From: Alkalihalobacterium alkalinitrilicum
Lineage (GTDB): Bacteria > Bacillota > Bacilli > Bacillales > Bacillaceae_F
Reading direction: 5' to 3'
Length of the DNA stretch: 64,000 nt
Assembly: GCF_002019605.1 (NCBI RefSeq)
Contig: NZ_KV917368.1
Span: 5,061,670-5,125,669 of the forward strand
Position 1 is the stretch's first letter. The number at the start of each line of letters is the position of its first letter. Below the pieces are notes generated by a model. The model did no database searches. It saw nothing but the letters and a program-made list of their open reading frames with translations, and was not told the origin of the DNA. The position numbers were made by a program, and so were the translations under genes. Positions 7,687-15,468 of this stretch are shown here, piece after piece.

Positions 7687-8009
7687 TTTATAAAATACCC
7701 ATCCCACAATGCTACATATGGATGTCTGAAGGCTATTCCAACCGCGGTATCTTATTTAAGCGGTATGTAGAGGGATATATTGCAAAATCATTCCCTGATA
7801 TGCGTCTCATTCGTATTTCAGGGATGACAGCGATATGTGAAAGGAGCGTACCGATTATGAAACAAGGAAAACGTCCAACCAAGAAACAAAAGATTGCGAT
7901 AGAGGAAAGAGGCTTAAAAGCCTCAGATTGGCTCATAACAAAGAGCTTAACTAAAAGGTTACACATTATCCATAAGTCCACTGGAGAAGAAAAGGAATTA
8001 GCCATATAA
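7683..8009 (+). CDS. DUF6906-like protein with an N-terminal extension
   Basis: The last 51 residues (from MKQGKRPTKKQKIAIEERGL) match a small basic phage family, DUF6906, usually about 50 residues long. Here it is in frame with 58 further residues beginning at ATG 7683, which overlaps the previous stop. The Met at 7857 has its own AAAGGAG 11 bases upstream, so an independent short product is likely. Either two formerly separate small genes have fused, or both a long and a short form are made. Confidence 0.6.
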   Translation: MIYKIPIPQCYIWMSEGYSNRGILFKRYVEGYIAKSFPDMRLIRISGMTAICERSVPIMKQGKRPTKKQKIAIEERGLKASDWLITKSLTKRLHIIHKSTGEEKELAI

Positions 8010-8047
8010 CATCTAGAGAATAGTTCTCTTGGAAGGGGGAGCAAAAG

Positions 8048-9100
8048 TTGAATAGTGAACAGGATTCCAAAATCGAATTGATGTGGGGTAATGAAATTTT
8101 AGACGATGGTTTTTCTATATTACCTAACATGTTAATCAGATATGCAAGAAAGCTAGGGCTTACTTATGGAGAAATACATCTAATTAATGTTATTTCAACC
8201 TATAAACATGACAATAGAGACCCGTATCCAAGCCAAGAAGCAATTGCTGAACATATGGATATTACGACAAGGCAAGTAAGGAAAATGATTGAGTCGATTG
8301 AAGAGAAAGGCCTTGTTATGGTAGGGCAGCGTACCGCAGAAGGTAAATTCAAAAGTAATGTATATAATTTTCAACCACTTATCGAAAAGTGTCTTGAATT
8401 ACAAAAGAAAAATCGAAAAGATAATGAGGAAAACGAAGAAATTCGTTGGAAGAAAAAAGAAAATACCGTAGGAACAAAACCTTCCTACGGTCAAAAAGTA
8501 CCGTCGGAACCTTTTGGGTCAGAACCGTCGGAACGTTTTGGGTCGTTACCGTCGGAACAAAAGGTTCCTACTAAAATAACAAAAGAAAAGAACAATATAA
8601 AAGATAAAGAAGAAGAAGTTGAAGGGAAGGAAAATCCTAACCCATTTCAATTCTATGAACAAAATGGCTTCGGTATGCTAGGAAGTTATCTAGTTGAAAA
8701 AATAAATTATTGGTTAGACTGTGATTTCTTTGATGAACCAGAAGCAATGGTTGTTGAAGCTATGAAAATATCAATTGAAAATAACGTTAAGAGTTGGAAG
8801 TATGCTGAAACGATCTTAAATGATTGGTCATCAAAGAGAGTTAGAAACGTAAACGATGTAAAAGCGTTCATTGCTAGACATAAAGAACATAAGTCTCGTA
8901 AAAATCCAGCTTATAACTACAAATCTAAACCTCAGCAAAGAAAAGAGAAATTACCAAGGTGGATGACAGATCCTAAACAGGCATCAAGTGATAATCAAAC
9001 GAACAGTGAAGAGCTGCAGCGTCAAAAGGAAAAGTATGAAGAGAATTTGAGGTTATTAAAGGAACGGAAAGAACAAAGAAAATTATCAAGCGGTACTTAG
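8048..9100 (+). CDS. DnaD-type phage replication initiator
   Basis: A protein of 350 residues with a TTG start after GGAAGGGGGAG. The N-terminal winged helix (about 20-115, YPSQEAIAEHMDITTRQVRK) binds DNA. A low-complexity linker with repeated PSE.FGS units (about 145-180) is followed by a DnaD-like domain (about 195-280, with FGMLGSYLVEKINYW and WKYAETILNDW) that helps load the host helicase. No separate helicase or loader gene is evident, so this phage probably recruits host DnaC/DnaI machinery. Its gene contains the iteron cluster described separately. Confidence 0.85.
   Translation: MNSEQDSKIELMWGNEILDDGFSILPNMLIRYARKLGLTYGEIHLINVISTYKHDNRDPYPSQEAIAEHMDITTRQVRKMIESIEEKGLVMVGQRTAEGKFKSNVYNFQPLIEKCLELQKKNRKDNEENEEIRWKKKENTVGTKPSYGQKVPSEPFGSEPSERFGSLPSEQKVPTKITKEKNNIKDKEEEVEGKENPNPFQFYEQNGFGMLGSYLVEKINYWLDCDFFDEPEAMVVEAMKISIENNVKSWKYAETILNDWSSKRVRNVNDVKAFIARHKEHKSRKNPAYNYKSKPQQRKEKLPRWMTDPKQASSDNQTNSEELQRQKEKYEENLRLLKERKEQRKLSSGT
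8465..8571 (+). repeat. Iteron cluster, probable phage replication origin
   Basis: The 11-mer ACCGTCGGAAC occurs at 8500, 8524 and 8548, exactly 24 bases apart. A variant ACCGTAGGAAC at 8465 forms an inverted repeat with TTCCTACGGT (8482-8491). The copies are partly extended by TTTTGGGTC. They lie inside the initiator gene, encoding its 8-residue linker repeats. Origins placed within the initiator gene are well known in phages (lambda O, many Gram-positive phages). The function is inferred from layout. Confidence 0.7.
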
Positions 9101-9112
9101 TGGGGTGAGTAT

Positions 9113-9277
9113 ATGAACAACCAAACTGGTTTGTTACGAAGGGCAGTTGAAGCTAAAAAACAGGAGTTAATTGCCCAATTAATAAGCACTGGAGTAACTA
9201 AAATGTCTGATGGACGTCAATTGTATGAACTTACTTTAACTGAGCTTCAGGATGAATTCAGGAAGGTGAGAAGATGA
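9113..9277 (+). CDS. FbpA-like small basic protein
   Basis: A product of 54 residues starting at ATG 9113 after GGGGTGAG. The pattern LLRRAVEAKKQELI..LI..GV followed by GRQLYELTLTELQDEF matches the family named for Bacillus Fur-regulated basic protein A, of which phages carry many homologues. In phages the role is unknown; an iron-sparing function should not be assumed. It overlaps the next gene (ATGA-type junction). Confidence 0.7.
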   Translation: MNNQTGLLRRAVEAKKQELIAQLISTGVTKMSDGRQLYELTLTELQDEFRKVRR

Positions 9278-9444
9278 ATATTTTCACAGAAAGTGAGATT
9301 GATAGAATTTCAGAAAGTTTCTCAAACTTCCGTAAAAAGTGGCATGAAAGACGTCTTCAAAAAGTAGACGAGAACAAAAAGATTGCTAATAAGAAAAGGC
9401 ATTCACAGCGTAAGAACTGGTCGAAATGGAAGAAGCGAAAATGA
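9274..9444 (+). CDS. Small highly basic phage protein (56 residues)
   Basis: The start at ATG 9274 overlaps the previous stop. The C-terminal half is almost entirely Lys/Arg with Trp (KNWSKWKKRK), suggesting nucleic-acid binding. No family is recognised. It overlaps the next start by four bases, so the small genes here are translationally coupled. Confidence 0.6.
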   Translation: MNIFTESEIDRISESFSNFRKKWHERRLQKVDENKKIANKKRHSQRKNWSKWKKRK

Positions 9445-9578
9445 ACTTAAATGAGCTATGTAATTTATATTTCGAAGATCAATGTAAAGATTGTCCGATG
9501 TTAGATTATTGTAACGAGTATGTTCCACCAGGAATTAGTTTGATTGAACATACGAAAGCCTCCAAAAGTAAGGAGTAA
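9441..9578 (+). CDS. Small four-cysteine protein (45 residues)
   Basis: The product begins MNLNELCNLYFEDQCKDCPM. Its Cys spacing (C7, C15, C18, C24) suggests a metal-binding knot. It overlaps the preceding gene by four bases. Function unknown. Confidence 0.55.
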   Translation: MNLNELCNLYFEDQCKDCPMLDYCNEYVPPGISLIEHTKASKSKE

Positions 9579-9584
9579 ATGATT

Positions 9585-9764
9585 ATGAAGAATAAAGAAG
9601 CGCAAGCATTTGTGGAATTGAGCACTGAAGAGATCCGCAACAAATTGATCAATTGCAAAGTGCAATACAAGACAGCAAAAGAAAATTACGAATTCGAACA
9701 AGCATCTATGTTGTTAGCAGATATTAATATCCTTCAGAAAGAAATAAACAGACGGAATGGGTGA
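9585..9764 (+). CDS. Small helical phage protein (59 residues)
   Basis: ATG 9585 is preferred because AAGGAG (9570-9575) lies nine bases away; ATG 9579 is too close. The charged helical product (ENYEFEQASMLLADINILQKEI) resembles UvrB/UvrC-motif-like small helical hairpins, but I do not assign that. Function unknown. Confidence 0.55.
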   Translation: MKNKEAQAFVELSTEEIRNKLINCKVQYKTAKENYEFEQASMLLADINILQKEINRRNG

Positions 9765-9802
9765 ATAGTCGAAGGAAACTGCGACATAAAGGGGATGAAT
9801 GA

Positions 9803-10111
9803 ATGAGTAAAATTAACTCAGTGACTATTGAATATCAAGTTCGAAAAGACATTTGTAACTGCTGTTATCAAAGATTACCAGAATCCAAAACGAGTGGGTT
9901 TAGGGAATTTAAATTCAGTAAAGAAAACATGATGAGTTACGCACAGTGGGCAGAAATAACAGAAGATAAAGAAGAGTTTGAAGTAATGGTTGAAGAGTTT
10001 GTTTATGAGACTATCCATTTCTTTGCAGTAGATATAGACGATAAACTCATTATTGATAGCGATGAAATAACAAAGGTTAAACAGTTTATATCAGATTGCG
10101 TTAGTGCGTAG
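9803..10111 (+). CDS. Unknown phage protein with N-terminal CNCC motif
   Basis: 102 residues with CNCC near residue 18 and an acidic middle. The ribosome site is AAAGGGGATGAATG. No family is recognised. It belongs to the middle-gene cluster before dUTPase. Confidence 0.55.
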   Translation: MSKINSVTIEYQVRKDICNCCYQRLPESKTSGFREFKFSKENMMSYAQWAEITEDKEEFEVMVEEFVYETIHFFAVDIDDKLIIDSDEITKVKQFISDCVSA

Positions 10112-10149
10112 TTCGAGTCAATGATGAAACTAAAGGAGGGTGGATTGTG

Positions 10150-10413
10150 ATGAATGAGCGATTGCAGGAAATAAAAGAAAGCAGAAAACTACCTTGTACT
10201 TATGTAACTGAAAATAGCGAAAGAAAAGGTTACTATTACGATTTAATGGACGTAGACTTTCATTGGCTTATTGAACAGGCTGAAAAAGTTAAACGTTACG
10301 AACAATCCCTTAAAAATATATACAACTGGGAAACACGAACAGACATCAATAAAACTGTCCATTTGTCGGAAAGTGCGATATTAGCCAAACAAGCGTTGGA
10401 GGGTGGAAAATGA
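10150..10413 (+). CDS. Unknown phage protein (87 residues)
   Basis: ATG 10150 lies nine bases after AAAGGAGGG; GTG 10147 is an alternative. It has an aromatic-rich middle (GYYYDLMDVDFHWLI) and a helical end. It overlaps the dUTPase gene by four bases, so the two are coupled. Confidence 0.55.
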   Translation: MNERLQEIKESRKLPCTYVTENSERKGYYYDLMDVDFHWLIEQAEKVKRYEQSLKNIYNWETRTDINKTVHLSESAILAKQALEGGK

Positions 10414-10964
10414 ACATCGAAAAACTATTCGATATGCAATATGAACTCGATAAACATATTGAAAAAGAACATCCTACACAACCAGATGAAGATCGAACAG
10501 AAAAGAGAATACTTGCATTACAAGTGGAATTAGGAGAGCTTGCTAATGAACATCGTGGGTTTAAGTTTTGGAGTCATGATCAAGATCCGAGGACGAAGGT
10601 TGTTAAGTGGGAGGATGCTTATACTAAGGACAACCAAATTGTAGTGAAGAAGTATACTAACCCACTACTTGAGGAGTATGTGGATTGCTTGCATTTCATC
10701 TTATCGATCGGCTTAGATATGAAATATTACCATTACATCTTCGATTTAGAACCGATTAAAGCAGAAAACATTACTAAACAATTTTCTTTTACGATTACAA
10801 AAGCTGGAACGCTATTAATTATTAATAAACTACCAAACTATATTACATTATTAGAAAACTTCATAGGACTTGGTGAAATGCTAGAGTTTACTTGGGAACA
10901 GATCGAACAAAGTTATATTGAAAAAAATACTGAAAATCATACACGTCAGGAAAGAGGTTATTAA
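10410..10964 (+). CDS. All-alpha dimeric dUTPase (MazG-like superfamily)
   Basis: A protein of 184 residues with the metal-binding helices of the dimeric dUTP pyrophosphatase family: QVELGELANEHRGFKFW (about 36-52) and LEEYVDCLHFIL (about 85-100). The enzyme splits dUTP to dUMP, keeping uracil out of phage DNA and feeding dTMP synthesis. It overlaps genes on both sides by a few bases. Confidence 0.85.
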   Translation: MNIEKLFDMQYELDKHIEKEHPTQPDEDRTEKRILALQVELGELANEHRGFKFWSHDQDPRTKVVKWEDAYTKDNQIVVKKYTNPLLEEYVDCLHFILSIGLDMKYYHYIFDLEPIKAENITKQFSFTITKAGTLLIINKLPNYITLLENFIGLGEMLEFTWEQIEQSYIEKNTENHTRQERGY

Positions 10965-11482
10965 TGCGTTATATAGGAATTGATCCATCTACTAAGACAG
11001 GACTAGTTATTTTAGAAAATAGCAAAGTTGTAGTAGGTAAGGAGATTACTAGTAAACAAAAGAAAGACCCTGACCGATTTATTGAAATAGCCAAAAAAGT
11101 AATTGCTGAACTGAAAGAAGAGGACGAAATATGCTTAGAGGGTTTCTCATACGGTTCCAAAGGTAGTGCAGTAAGTATCCAGTATGGAGTAGGTTGGATC
11201 ATTCGGGCCATGTTGACTGAAAAAGGGTTTACATATAACGAAGTGGCCCCAACCGCTTTAAAAAAGTATGTGACTGGAAAAGGGAATGTCAAAAAGGATG
11301 AGTTAGTATTACCAATCTATAAGCGTTGGGATTTTGAGCATAAGAGTGACAACGTAAGAGACGCTTTTGTTTTGGCCCAAATGTGCCGAGCTTTACATGA
11401 ACCAATTGAATTAACCACATTTCAAAAAGATGCTTTAAATAAAGTGACTAGGAGTGATAAAGATGTCAAAACCAATAGTTGA
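10964..11482 (+). CDS. RuvC-like Holliday-junction resolvase/nuclease
   Basis: A protein of 172 residues starting MRYIGIDPSTKTGLVIL, the first metal-binding Asp strand of the RNase H fold. The second acidic position is ICLEGFSYG, and the final acidic residues are near KSDNVRDAFVLA. This is the phage RuvC-like resolvase family, which resolves branched replication or recombination intermediates before packaging. Confidence 0.85.
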   Translation: MRYIGIDPSTKTGLVILENSKVVVGKEITSKQKKDPDRFIEIAKKVIAELKEEDEICLEGFSYGSKGSAVSIQYGVGWIIRAMLTEKGFTYNEVAPTALKKYVTGKGNVKKDELVLPIYKRWDFEHKSDNVRDAFVLAQMCRALHEPIELTTFQKDALNKVTRSDKDVKTNS

Positions 11483-11852
11483 TTTAAATACCTTTGCCAA
11501 TGGAGCTGTAGCAGAAAGATTTAACGATGAGTTACAGAAAATACTTGAAAACATTTCTGACCCTAATACCGACGCAGGGAAAGTTAGGAAGCTAACACTA
11601 ACAGTAAAGCTAGCTGGGGATGATCAAAGAAATCTAGCAGTAGCTGTTGTTGAAGCAAAGTCGACATTTGCTTCAGCAAGAGAAATTCAAGCCAAAATTA
11701 TTATGGATTATGACTCGAACGGAAAAGTAACTGGTGCTGAATTAAAAAGTGGAGTAAAAGGTCAAACATATCTTGAAGAAGATGGTGTTTATTCAGATGC
11801 AGGTGAAAAAATCTATGATTTCAAACGAAAAGGAGAGGTTGTAAATGATTAA
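11463..11852 (+). CDS. Phage protein of the 'replication terminator' family
   Basis: A product of 129 residues starting at ATG 11463, eight bases after AGGAG; it overlaps the end of the RuvC-like gene. The opening IVDLNTFANGAVAERFNDEL and following beta-rich part match a conserved phage family usually labelled replication terminator protein. That name is historical; a true terminator role is not shown. It is coupled to the next gene by an eight-base overlap. Confidence 0.65.
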   Translation: MSKPIVDLNTFANGAVAERFNDELQKILENISDPNTDAGKVRKLTLTVKLAGDDQRNLAVAVVEAKSTFASAREIQAKIIMDYDSNGKVTGAELKSGVKGQTYLEEDGVYSDAGEKIYDFKRKGEVVND

Positions 11853-12552
11853 AGAAGCATTTCAATACTTAGTAAGCTTAGGAGCGGCAGATATTCATAC
11901 TGTAAATGGACAAGAGTATTCAGATAAGCAGCTGCACTTAATAAAAGAAGGGACAGCACGATCTATTAACCTGCATAGTTTAACTGGTTTGGTAGAATAC
12001 TTGAAATCTGATTTTGATGGGGAAGAAAAATTAATGGTACATGTAGTAAGCCCAACAGAAGTCGTCGTATTTGACCAATTGAATTCTAATAAAAGTCGTA
12101 GTGAATTTATAGAAGCAAAAGCAATGATACCTTCATTCTCTTTTGATCGATGGCATGACTCAGAAGACTTTAATATTAAATTACAATCTTGCTTTGTAAA
12201 AAATGAAGATCGAGACATTATGCTAAAAGTGGTTGGTAACATCAAAGAAGAAGCTGTAAATACTGTTGGTGATGATGGGGTATCTCAATCCGTTGTTGCT
12301 AAAACAGGCGTTGCGAGTGTTGGAAATGTAAAAGTACCTAATCCAGTGGTATTAAAGCCATATCGTACATTCGTCGAAGTGGATCAACCACAAAGTGAGT
12401 TTATTTTCCGAATGAAGTCGGGTCCAAGTTGCGCTTTATTTGAAGCTGATGGTGGAGCTTGGAAACTTGAAGCAATGAAAAACATTAAGAATTATCTGAA
12501 ACAGGAATTATCAAAGGAAGTTGATGAAGGAAATATTGTTATTATTGCATAG
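11845..12552 (+). CDS. Conserved phage protein, partner of the preceding gene
   Basis: A product of 235 residues with no membrane segments. The C-terminal part (VLKPYRTFVEVDQPQSEF and DGGAWKLEAM) is conserved among phages that also carry the preceding 'replication terminator' gene. I cannot assign an activity. The gene pair is translationally coupled. Confidence 0.6.
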   Translation: MIKEAFQYLVSLGAADIHTVNGQEYSDKQLHLIKEGTARSINLHSLTGLVEYLKSDFDGEEKLMVHVVSPTEVVVFDQLNSNKSRSEFIEAKAMIPSFSFDRWHDSEDFNIKLQSCFVKNEDRDIMLKVVGNIKEEAVNTVGDDGVSQSVVAKTGVASVGNVKVPNPVVLKPYRTFVEVDQPQSEFIFRMKSGPSCALFEADGGAWKLEAMKNIKNYLKQELSKEVDEGNIVIIA

Positions 12553-12568
12553 AAAAAGGTGACAACCC

Positions 12569-12865
12569 ATGAAGGGGCTAACTGATAAGGAAGCCAAGAG
12601 TATAAATCAAACCAAATCGAGCATAGAAACACGATACTTCCAACGTGAACCTGGGGAAACCTATTTCGTTAATGAGGATTTAAAACAAGATTGGTCCATT
12701 CATGAAGTCGCAGAAATCCAACATATGTGGGAAGATCATATGCATATACGAGATATTGCCAAAGCTTTTAAGTGTGATCCAGACGAGGTGTTTCTCTTAT
12801 TGTTTGACCTAGCAAGGAAAAGCAAAGGGGAATTAAAGATCAATATAGAAAATTTAGTCATGTAA
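12569..12865 (+). CDS. Unknown phage protein with possible helix-turn-helix
   Basis: 98 residues. The C-terminal half (IRDIAKAFKCDPDEVFLLLF) has the spacing of a helix-turn-helix. The start ATG 12569 follows AAAAAGGTGA. It is the last gene before arpU. Confidence 0.55.
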   Translation: MKGLTDKEAKSINQTKSSIETRYFQREPGETYFVNEDLKQDWSIHEVAEIQHMWEDHMHIRDIAKAFKCDPDEVFLLLFDLARKSKGELKINIENLVM

Positions 12866-12933
12866 ATAAAAAAACCGCCCTCTCGGACGGATATCGCTAA
12901 ATTCATCATATCACATCTGGGAGGGATGTTTGA

Positions 12934-13374
12934 ATGAAATTAATCTTTGATATACCTGAGATTGATCGAAAAGAAACTAAAGAGGCCGTTGAGAAAGCGT
13001 TAAGTAACTACAAATGGTATTTACTAGCGACACCAGAAGAAGAACTACCTCGTATGACAGCTTCCTATTCATTAACTCCTCCTTCAAATACTAATGCATT
13101 TCATTCATCAACAGAAGAGGCAGCTATAAAGAATGCACATTTTGACATCGAACGAAAGAAATATATTGATAAGTTTGTTAGAGCGTTTAATCGATTATCA
13201 GCTATTGAACGACAAGTTATCAATAAACGATACTTAGAAGAGGATGAGATATTTGATTATCTCGTATTTAATGAATTAGGATTAGGAGAAACCAAGTATT
13301 ATGAGGTTAAGGGTAGAGCCATTTATAAATTAGCATTCGCTTTACGTTTGGATGTAATGAAACCATATCAATAA
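12934..13374 (+). CDS. ArpU-family late transcription regulator
   Basis: A protein of 146 residues with the ArpU/RinA-like layout. The N-terminal third contains NYKWYLLATPEEELPRMTASYS, and the C-terminal sigma-like helix-turn-helix contains LSAIERQVINKRYL and LGLGETKYYEVKGRAIYKLA. ArpU proteins switch on late genes (packaging, head, tail, lysis). A 220-base non-coding region follows, the expected site of the late promoter. Confidence 0.85.
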   Translation: MKLIFDIPEIDRKETKEAVEKALSNYKWYLLATPEEELPRMTASYSLTPPSNTNAFHSSTEEAAIKNAHFDIERKKYIDKFVRAFNRLSAIERQVINKRYLEEDEIFDYLVFNELGLGETKYYEVKGRAIYKLAFALRLDVMKPYQ

Positions 13375-13594
13375 ATTTCGCGAAGGAATTGCGAAGGATA
13401 TAAAAAGAAAGTTTGTTATTTTTCCTGATAATATGATAGTAACAACAAATTTAAGAGATAACGATAGCATCTTCACGGTTGGTTGGAGGTGCTTTTCTAT
13501 TATCTAAGAACGTCGAACTTTGTCGAAGGTATTCCATTTATTTGAAAGAATAGTATAATAATTCCTGTACCAGAAATAACAGGGGGCTAATACT
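13375..13594 (+). promoter_or_regulatory. Probable ArpU-controlled late promoter region
   Basis: This gap between arpU and the first late gene has no frame. It includes TATAAT at 13551-13556, suitably placed for the lipoprotein gene, with only a poor -35 match 17 bases upstream (ATTCCA). That pattern is expected where an activator replaces a strong -35. A second TATGATAG lies near 13432. The activator site is not identified. Confidence 0.45.
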
Positions 13595-14116
13595 ATGAAA
13601 AAAATACTATCTTTAACGTTAATGGCTTTATTGATTGCCGTTATGGCCGCATGCGGAGGAGAAGAAGGACAAGTATCTGACGAACCAGAGGAAACGGAAG
13701 AAATTGAAACTGATACTGACACTGATACTACTGCCGATGAAGAAACAGAAATTGAAGTAGCAGAAGAAGAGGAAGAAGCGGAAGAGGCTGAACAAGAAGT
13801 AGATGACGTTCCACGTGAATATCGAAATGCTTTAAGGTCTGCTCAAAATTATGTCGACATCATGTCGTTTTCAGAAAAAGGACTTTTTGAACAATTGACA
13901 TCTGAGTATGGAGACCAATATCCAGAGGACGCTGCTCAATACGCTATAGAAAATGTAGAAGTGGATTATTACGAAGAAGCCCTTGAAGCTGCGAAAAGCT
14001 ATCAAGAGCTTATGCCAATGTCTGACCAAGAATTATTGGACCAACTTACATCGGAATACGGCGATCAATATACAAAAGAACAAGCGCAATACGCTCTTGA
14101 TAATTTACCAAATTAA
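13595..14116 (+). CDS. Ltp-family surface lipoprotein, candidate superinfection exclusion factor
   Basis: A protein of 173 residues with a signal peptide and lipobox (AVMAAC, lipidated Cys20), then about 50 residues of acidic, repetitive linker. Two Ltp domains follow (about 74-120 and 125-171), each containing the identical block EQLTSEYGDQY or DQLTSEYGDQY. Ltp of Streptococcus thermophilus phage TP-J34 is such a lipoprotein and blocks DNA injection by related phages. Here it is the first gene after arpU. A weak promoter and a terminator (14129-14154) flank it, making it a self-contained cargo unit that could be expressed in the lysogen. Confidence 0.8.
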   Translation: MKKILSLTLMALLIAVMAACGGEEGQVSDEPEETEEIETDTDTDTTADEETEIEVAEEEEEAEEAEQEVDDVPREYRNALRSAQNYVDIMSFSEKGLFEQLTSEYGDQYPEDAAQYAIENVEVDYYEEALEAAKSYQELMPMSDQELLDQLTSEYGDQYTKEQAQYALDNLPN

Positions 14117-14128
14117 TCAAAAACATGA

Positions 14129-14154
14129 AGACACTCTTAACTGGGTGTCTTTTT
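14129..14154 (+). terminator. Rho-independent terminator after the lipoprotein gene
   Basis: AGACAC pairs with GTGTCT around a 10-base loop and is followed by five T. It isolates the lipoprotein gene from the late operon. Confidence 0.75.
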
Positions 14155-14177
14155 GTATGCCGAAAGAGGTGGTCTGG

Positions 14178-14333
14178 TTGAAAAGCGGAGATCGTCTTGA
14201 TAAGTACACAAAAAGTAAACTCGAAAAAAATGAAAAAGAAACAGAAAAGTTGTCTGAAAAAGATATTAAAAATCTAATGGGAATGAACCGTGATCGTTAT
14301 GAAAGACGCGGTGGAGCAATAAGAAGGAAGTAA
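14178..14333 (+). CDS. Small basic phage protein ahead of the packaging region
   Basis: A 51-residue product from TTG 14178 after AAAGAGGTGG; GTG 14169 is a poorer choice. It ends in MGMNRDRYERRGGAIRRK, a tail seen in small proteins near HNH/terminase genes of Bacillus siphophages. Function unknown. Confidence 0.6.
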   Translation: MKSGDRLDKYTKSKLEKNEKETEKLSEKDIKNLMGMNRDRYERRGGAIRRK

Positions 14334-14396
14334 CTTGAAGGGAAATACGTCCTTTTGTCGAAGTGTGTTAAAGGTTTGCACGGAAGGAGAGTATTT

Positions 14397-15107
14397 GTGA
14401 AAATTAAATTAGGAATAATTCTAGTTGTCTGCTTATCGATTACATTATTTATTCAATTTATGTTGTACAACTTTAACGAGGAATTCTATCAAGGGTTAAT
14501 TGTTAGTTTAATTGTCGAAATAGTAGGGATTATTGCGGTTGTTTACTTAATTGACCAATTGATAAAAAGACATGAAGAAGAGAGTAAATGGGAAACGTTT
14601 AATCACCTTACTAGGCTTAAGTATAAGTATTTTGTACAAAAGTTGGCTCAGAACTATGTTCATGTAATAAAGAAAAAACCACCTAATGGGCTAGAAGTAA
14701 AGGATGAAGAGTTGCACGAAATAATTGATAATATTAATAAATATATAGGTCCAAATTTCGTTAATGAAAAGATATTAGTTTATAAGTTTAATCCTAGTAA
14801 TATATACGAACCACTTAACGAATATTGGAATTATAGTAAGTTTGTTTTCTCAATTAAGAGAGAAATGAATGAAGAAATCACAAAATTTTTAAATAGATAC
14901 CTAACTCTATTACCTGTTGAAATAAGGGACTCAATATATACGATAGATGACCTTTTATTGAACGGGGTATTTTTTAGTACTTTTGAAATCGGCTACGATA
15001 TAGTAGGAAATGGAAATGTTCAAATAAATGAAGAGCATTTCAAAGAAGCATACAAGAATTTAGGGATAGAAATATTAAATTTGATGGGATATATAGATAA
15101 AAGTTAA
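14397..15107 (+). CDS. Two-helix membrane protein with large cytoplasmic domain (cargo gene)
   Basis: GTG 14397 follows GGAAGGAGA; the longer frame from 14355 lacks a ribosome site. The 236-residue product has two N-terminal membrane helices (about 4-24 and 34-56) and about 180 charged cytoplasmic residues with no motif I recognise. It sits between the arpU-controlled promoter and the HNH gene, ends in its own terminator (15106-15130), and is more AT-rich than the structural genes. This is typical of a cargo ('moron') gene. Membrane-anchored sensors or effectors of phage exclusion have this shape, but that is inference. Confidence 0.7.
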   Translation: MKIKLGIILVVCLSITLFIQFMLYNFNEEFYQGLIVSLIVEIVGIIAVVYLIDQLIKRHEEESKWETFNHLTRLKYKYFVQKLAQNYVHVIKKKPPNGLEVKDEELHEIIDNINKYIGPNFVNEKILVYKFNPSNIYEPLNEYWNYSKFVFSIKREMNEEITKFLNRYLTLLPVEIRDSIYTIDDLLLNGVFFSTFEIGYDIVGNGNVQINEEHFKEAYKNLGIEILNLMGYIDKS

Positions 15108-15130
15108 GCCCTTTTATACAGGGCTTTTTA
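15106..15130 (+). terminator. Terminator after the membrane cargo gene
   Basis: AAGCCC (15106-15111) pairs with GGGCTT (15121-15126) and is followed by T's. It overlaps the stop codon of the membrane protein gene. Confidence 0.75.
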
Positions 15131-15153
15131 TTATACCTTTGGAGTGATAGTAC

Positions 15154-15468
15154 GTGTTTACTGAGGAAATTATTAGATTAATACAGACTAAAAACCTCAT
15201 GAAATTCTATAAATCTAAAGAGTGGCTAACATTACGTAAGAAAGCATTAAGGCGTGACAACAATGAATGCCAGCTGTGTAAGGCAAAAGGAAAGTATCAT
15301 AATGCTGAAAATGTCCATCACATGAAAGAGGTTAAGACAGATCCACACTTAGCATTAGCTTTAGATAATCTCCAGTGTCTTTGTATTCAGTGTCATAATG
15401 AAGTACACGATCGATTGGATAAAGTACAGAAAAAGAAACCTAAGTTTATGAATGAGGAGCGGTGGTAA
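15154..15468 (+). CDS. HNH endonuclease of the packaging module
   Basis: 104 residues from GTG 15154. It carries the HNH fold with CQLCKAKG and CIQCHNEVHD zinc pairs and the catalytic VHHMKEV and LQCLCIQCHNEVH segments. In cos phages this nuclease lies beside the small terminase and is required for cutting at cos. The next 130 bases hold the probable cos. Confidence 0.9.
   Translation: MFTEEIIRLIQTKNLMKFYKSKEWLTLRKKALRRDNNECQLCKAKGKYHNAENVHHMKEVKTDPHLALALDNLQCLCIQCHNEVHDRLDKVQKKKPKFMNEERW

Noticed and set aside
9585..9764. UvrB/UvrC-motif domain in the 59-residue protein
   Set aside because: The resemblance is limited to generic spacing of acidic and aliphatic residues in a helix; it is not specific enough to name.
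12866..12900. A terminator after the gene ending at 12865
   Set aside because: The CCGCCC/GGACGG pairing has mismatches and lacks a downstream T run on the + strand; support is too weak.
13983..14333. A 116-codon frame crossing the end of the lipoprotein gene
   Set aside because: Its first half reads the lipoprotein gene out of frame and crosses the terminator. The real product is the 51-residue protein from TTG 14178.
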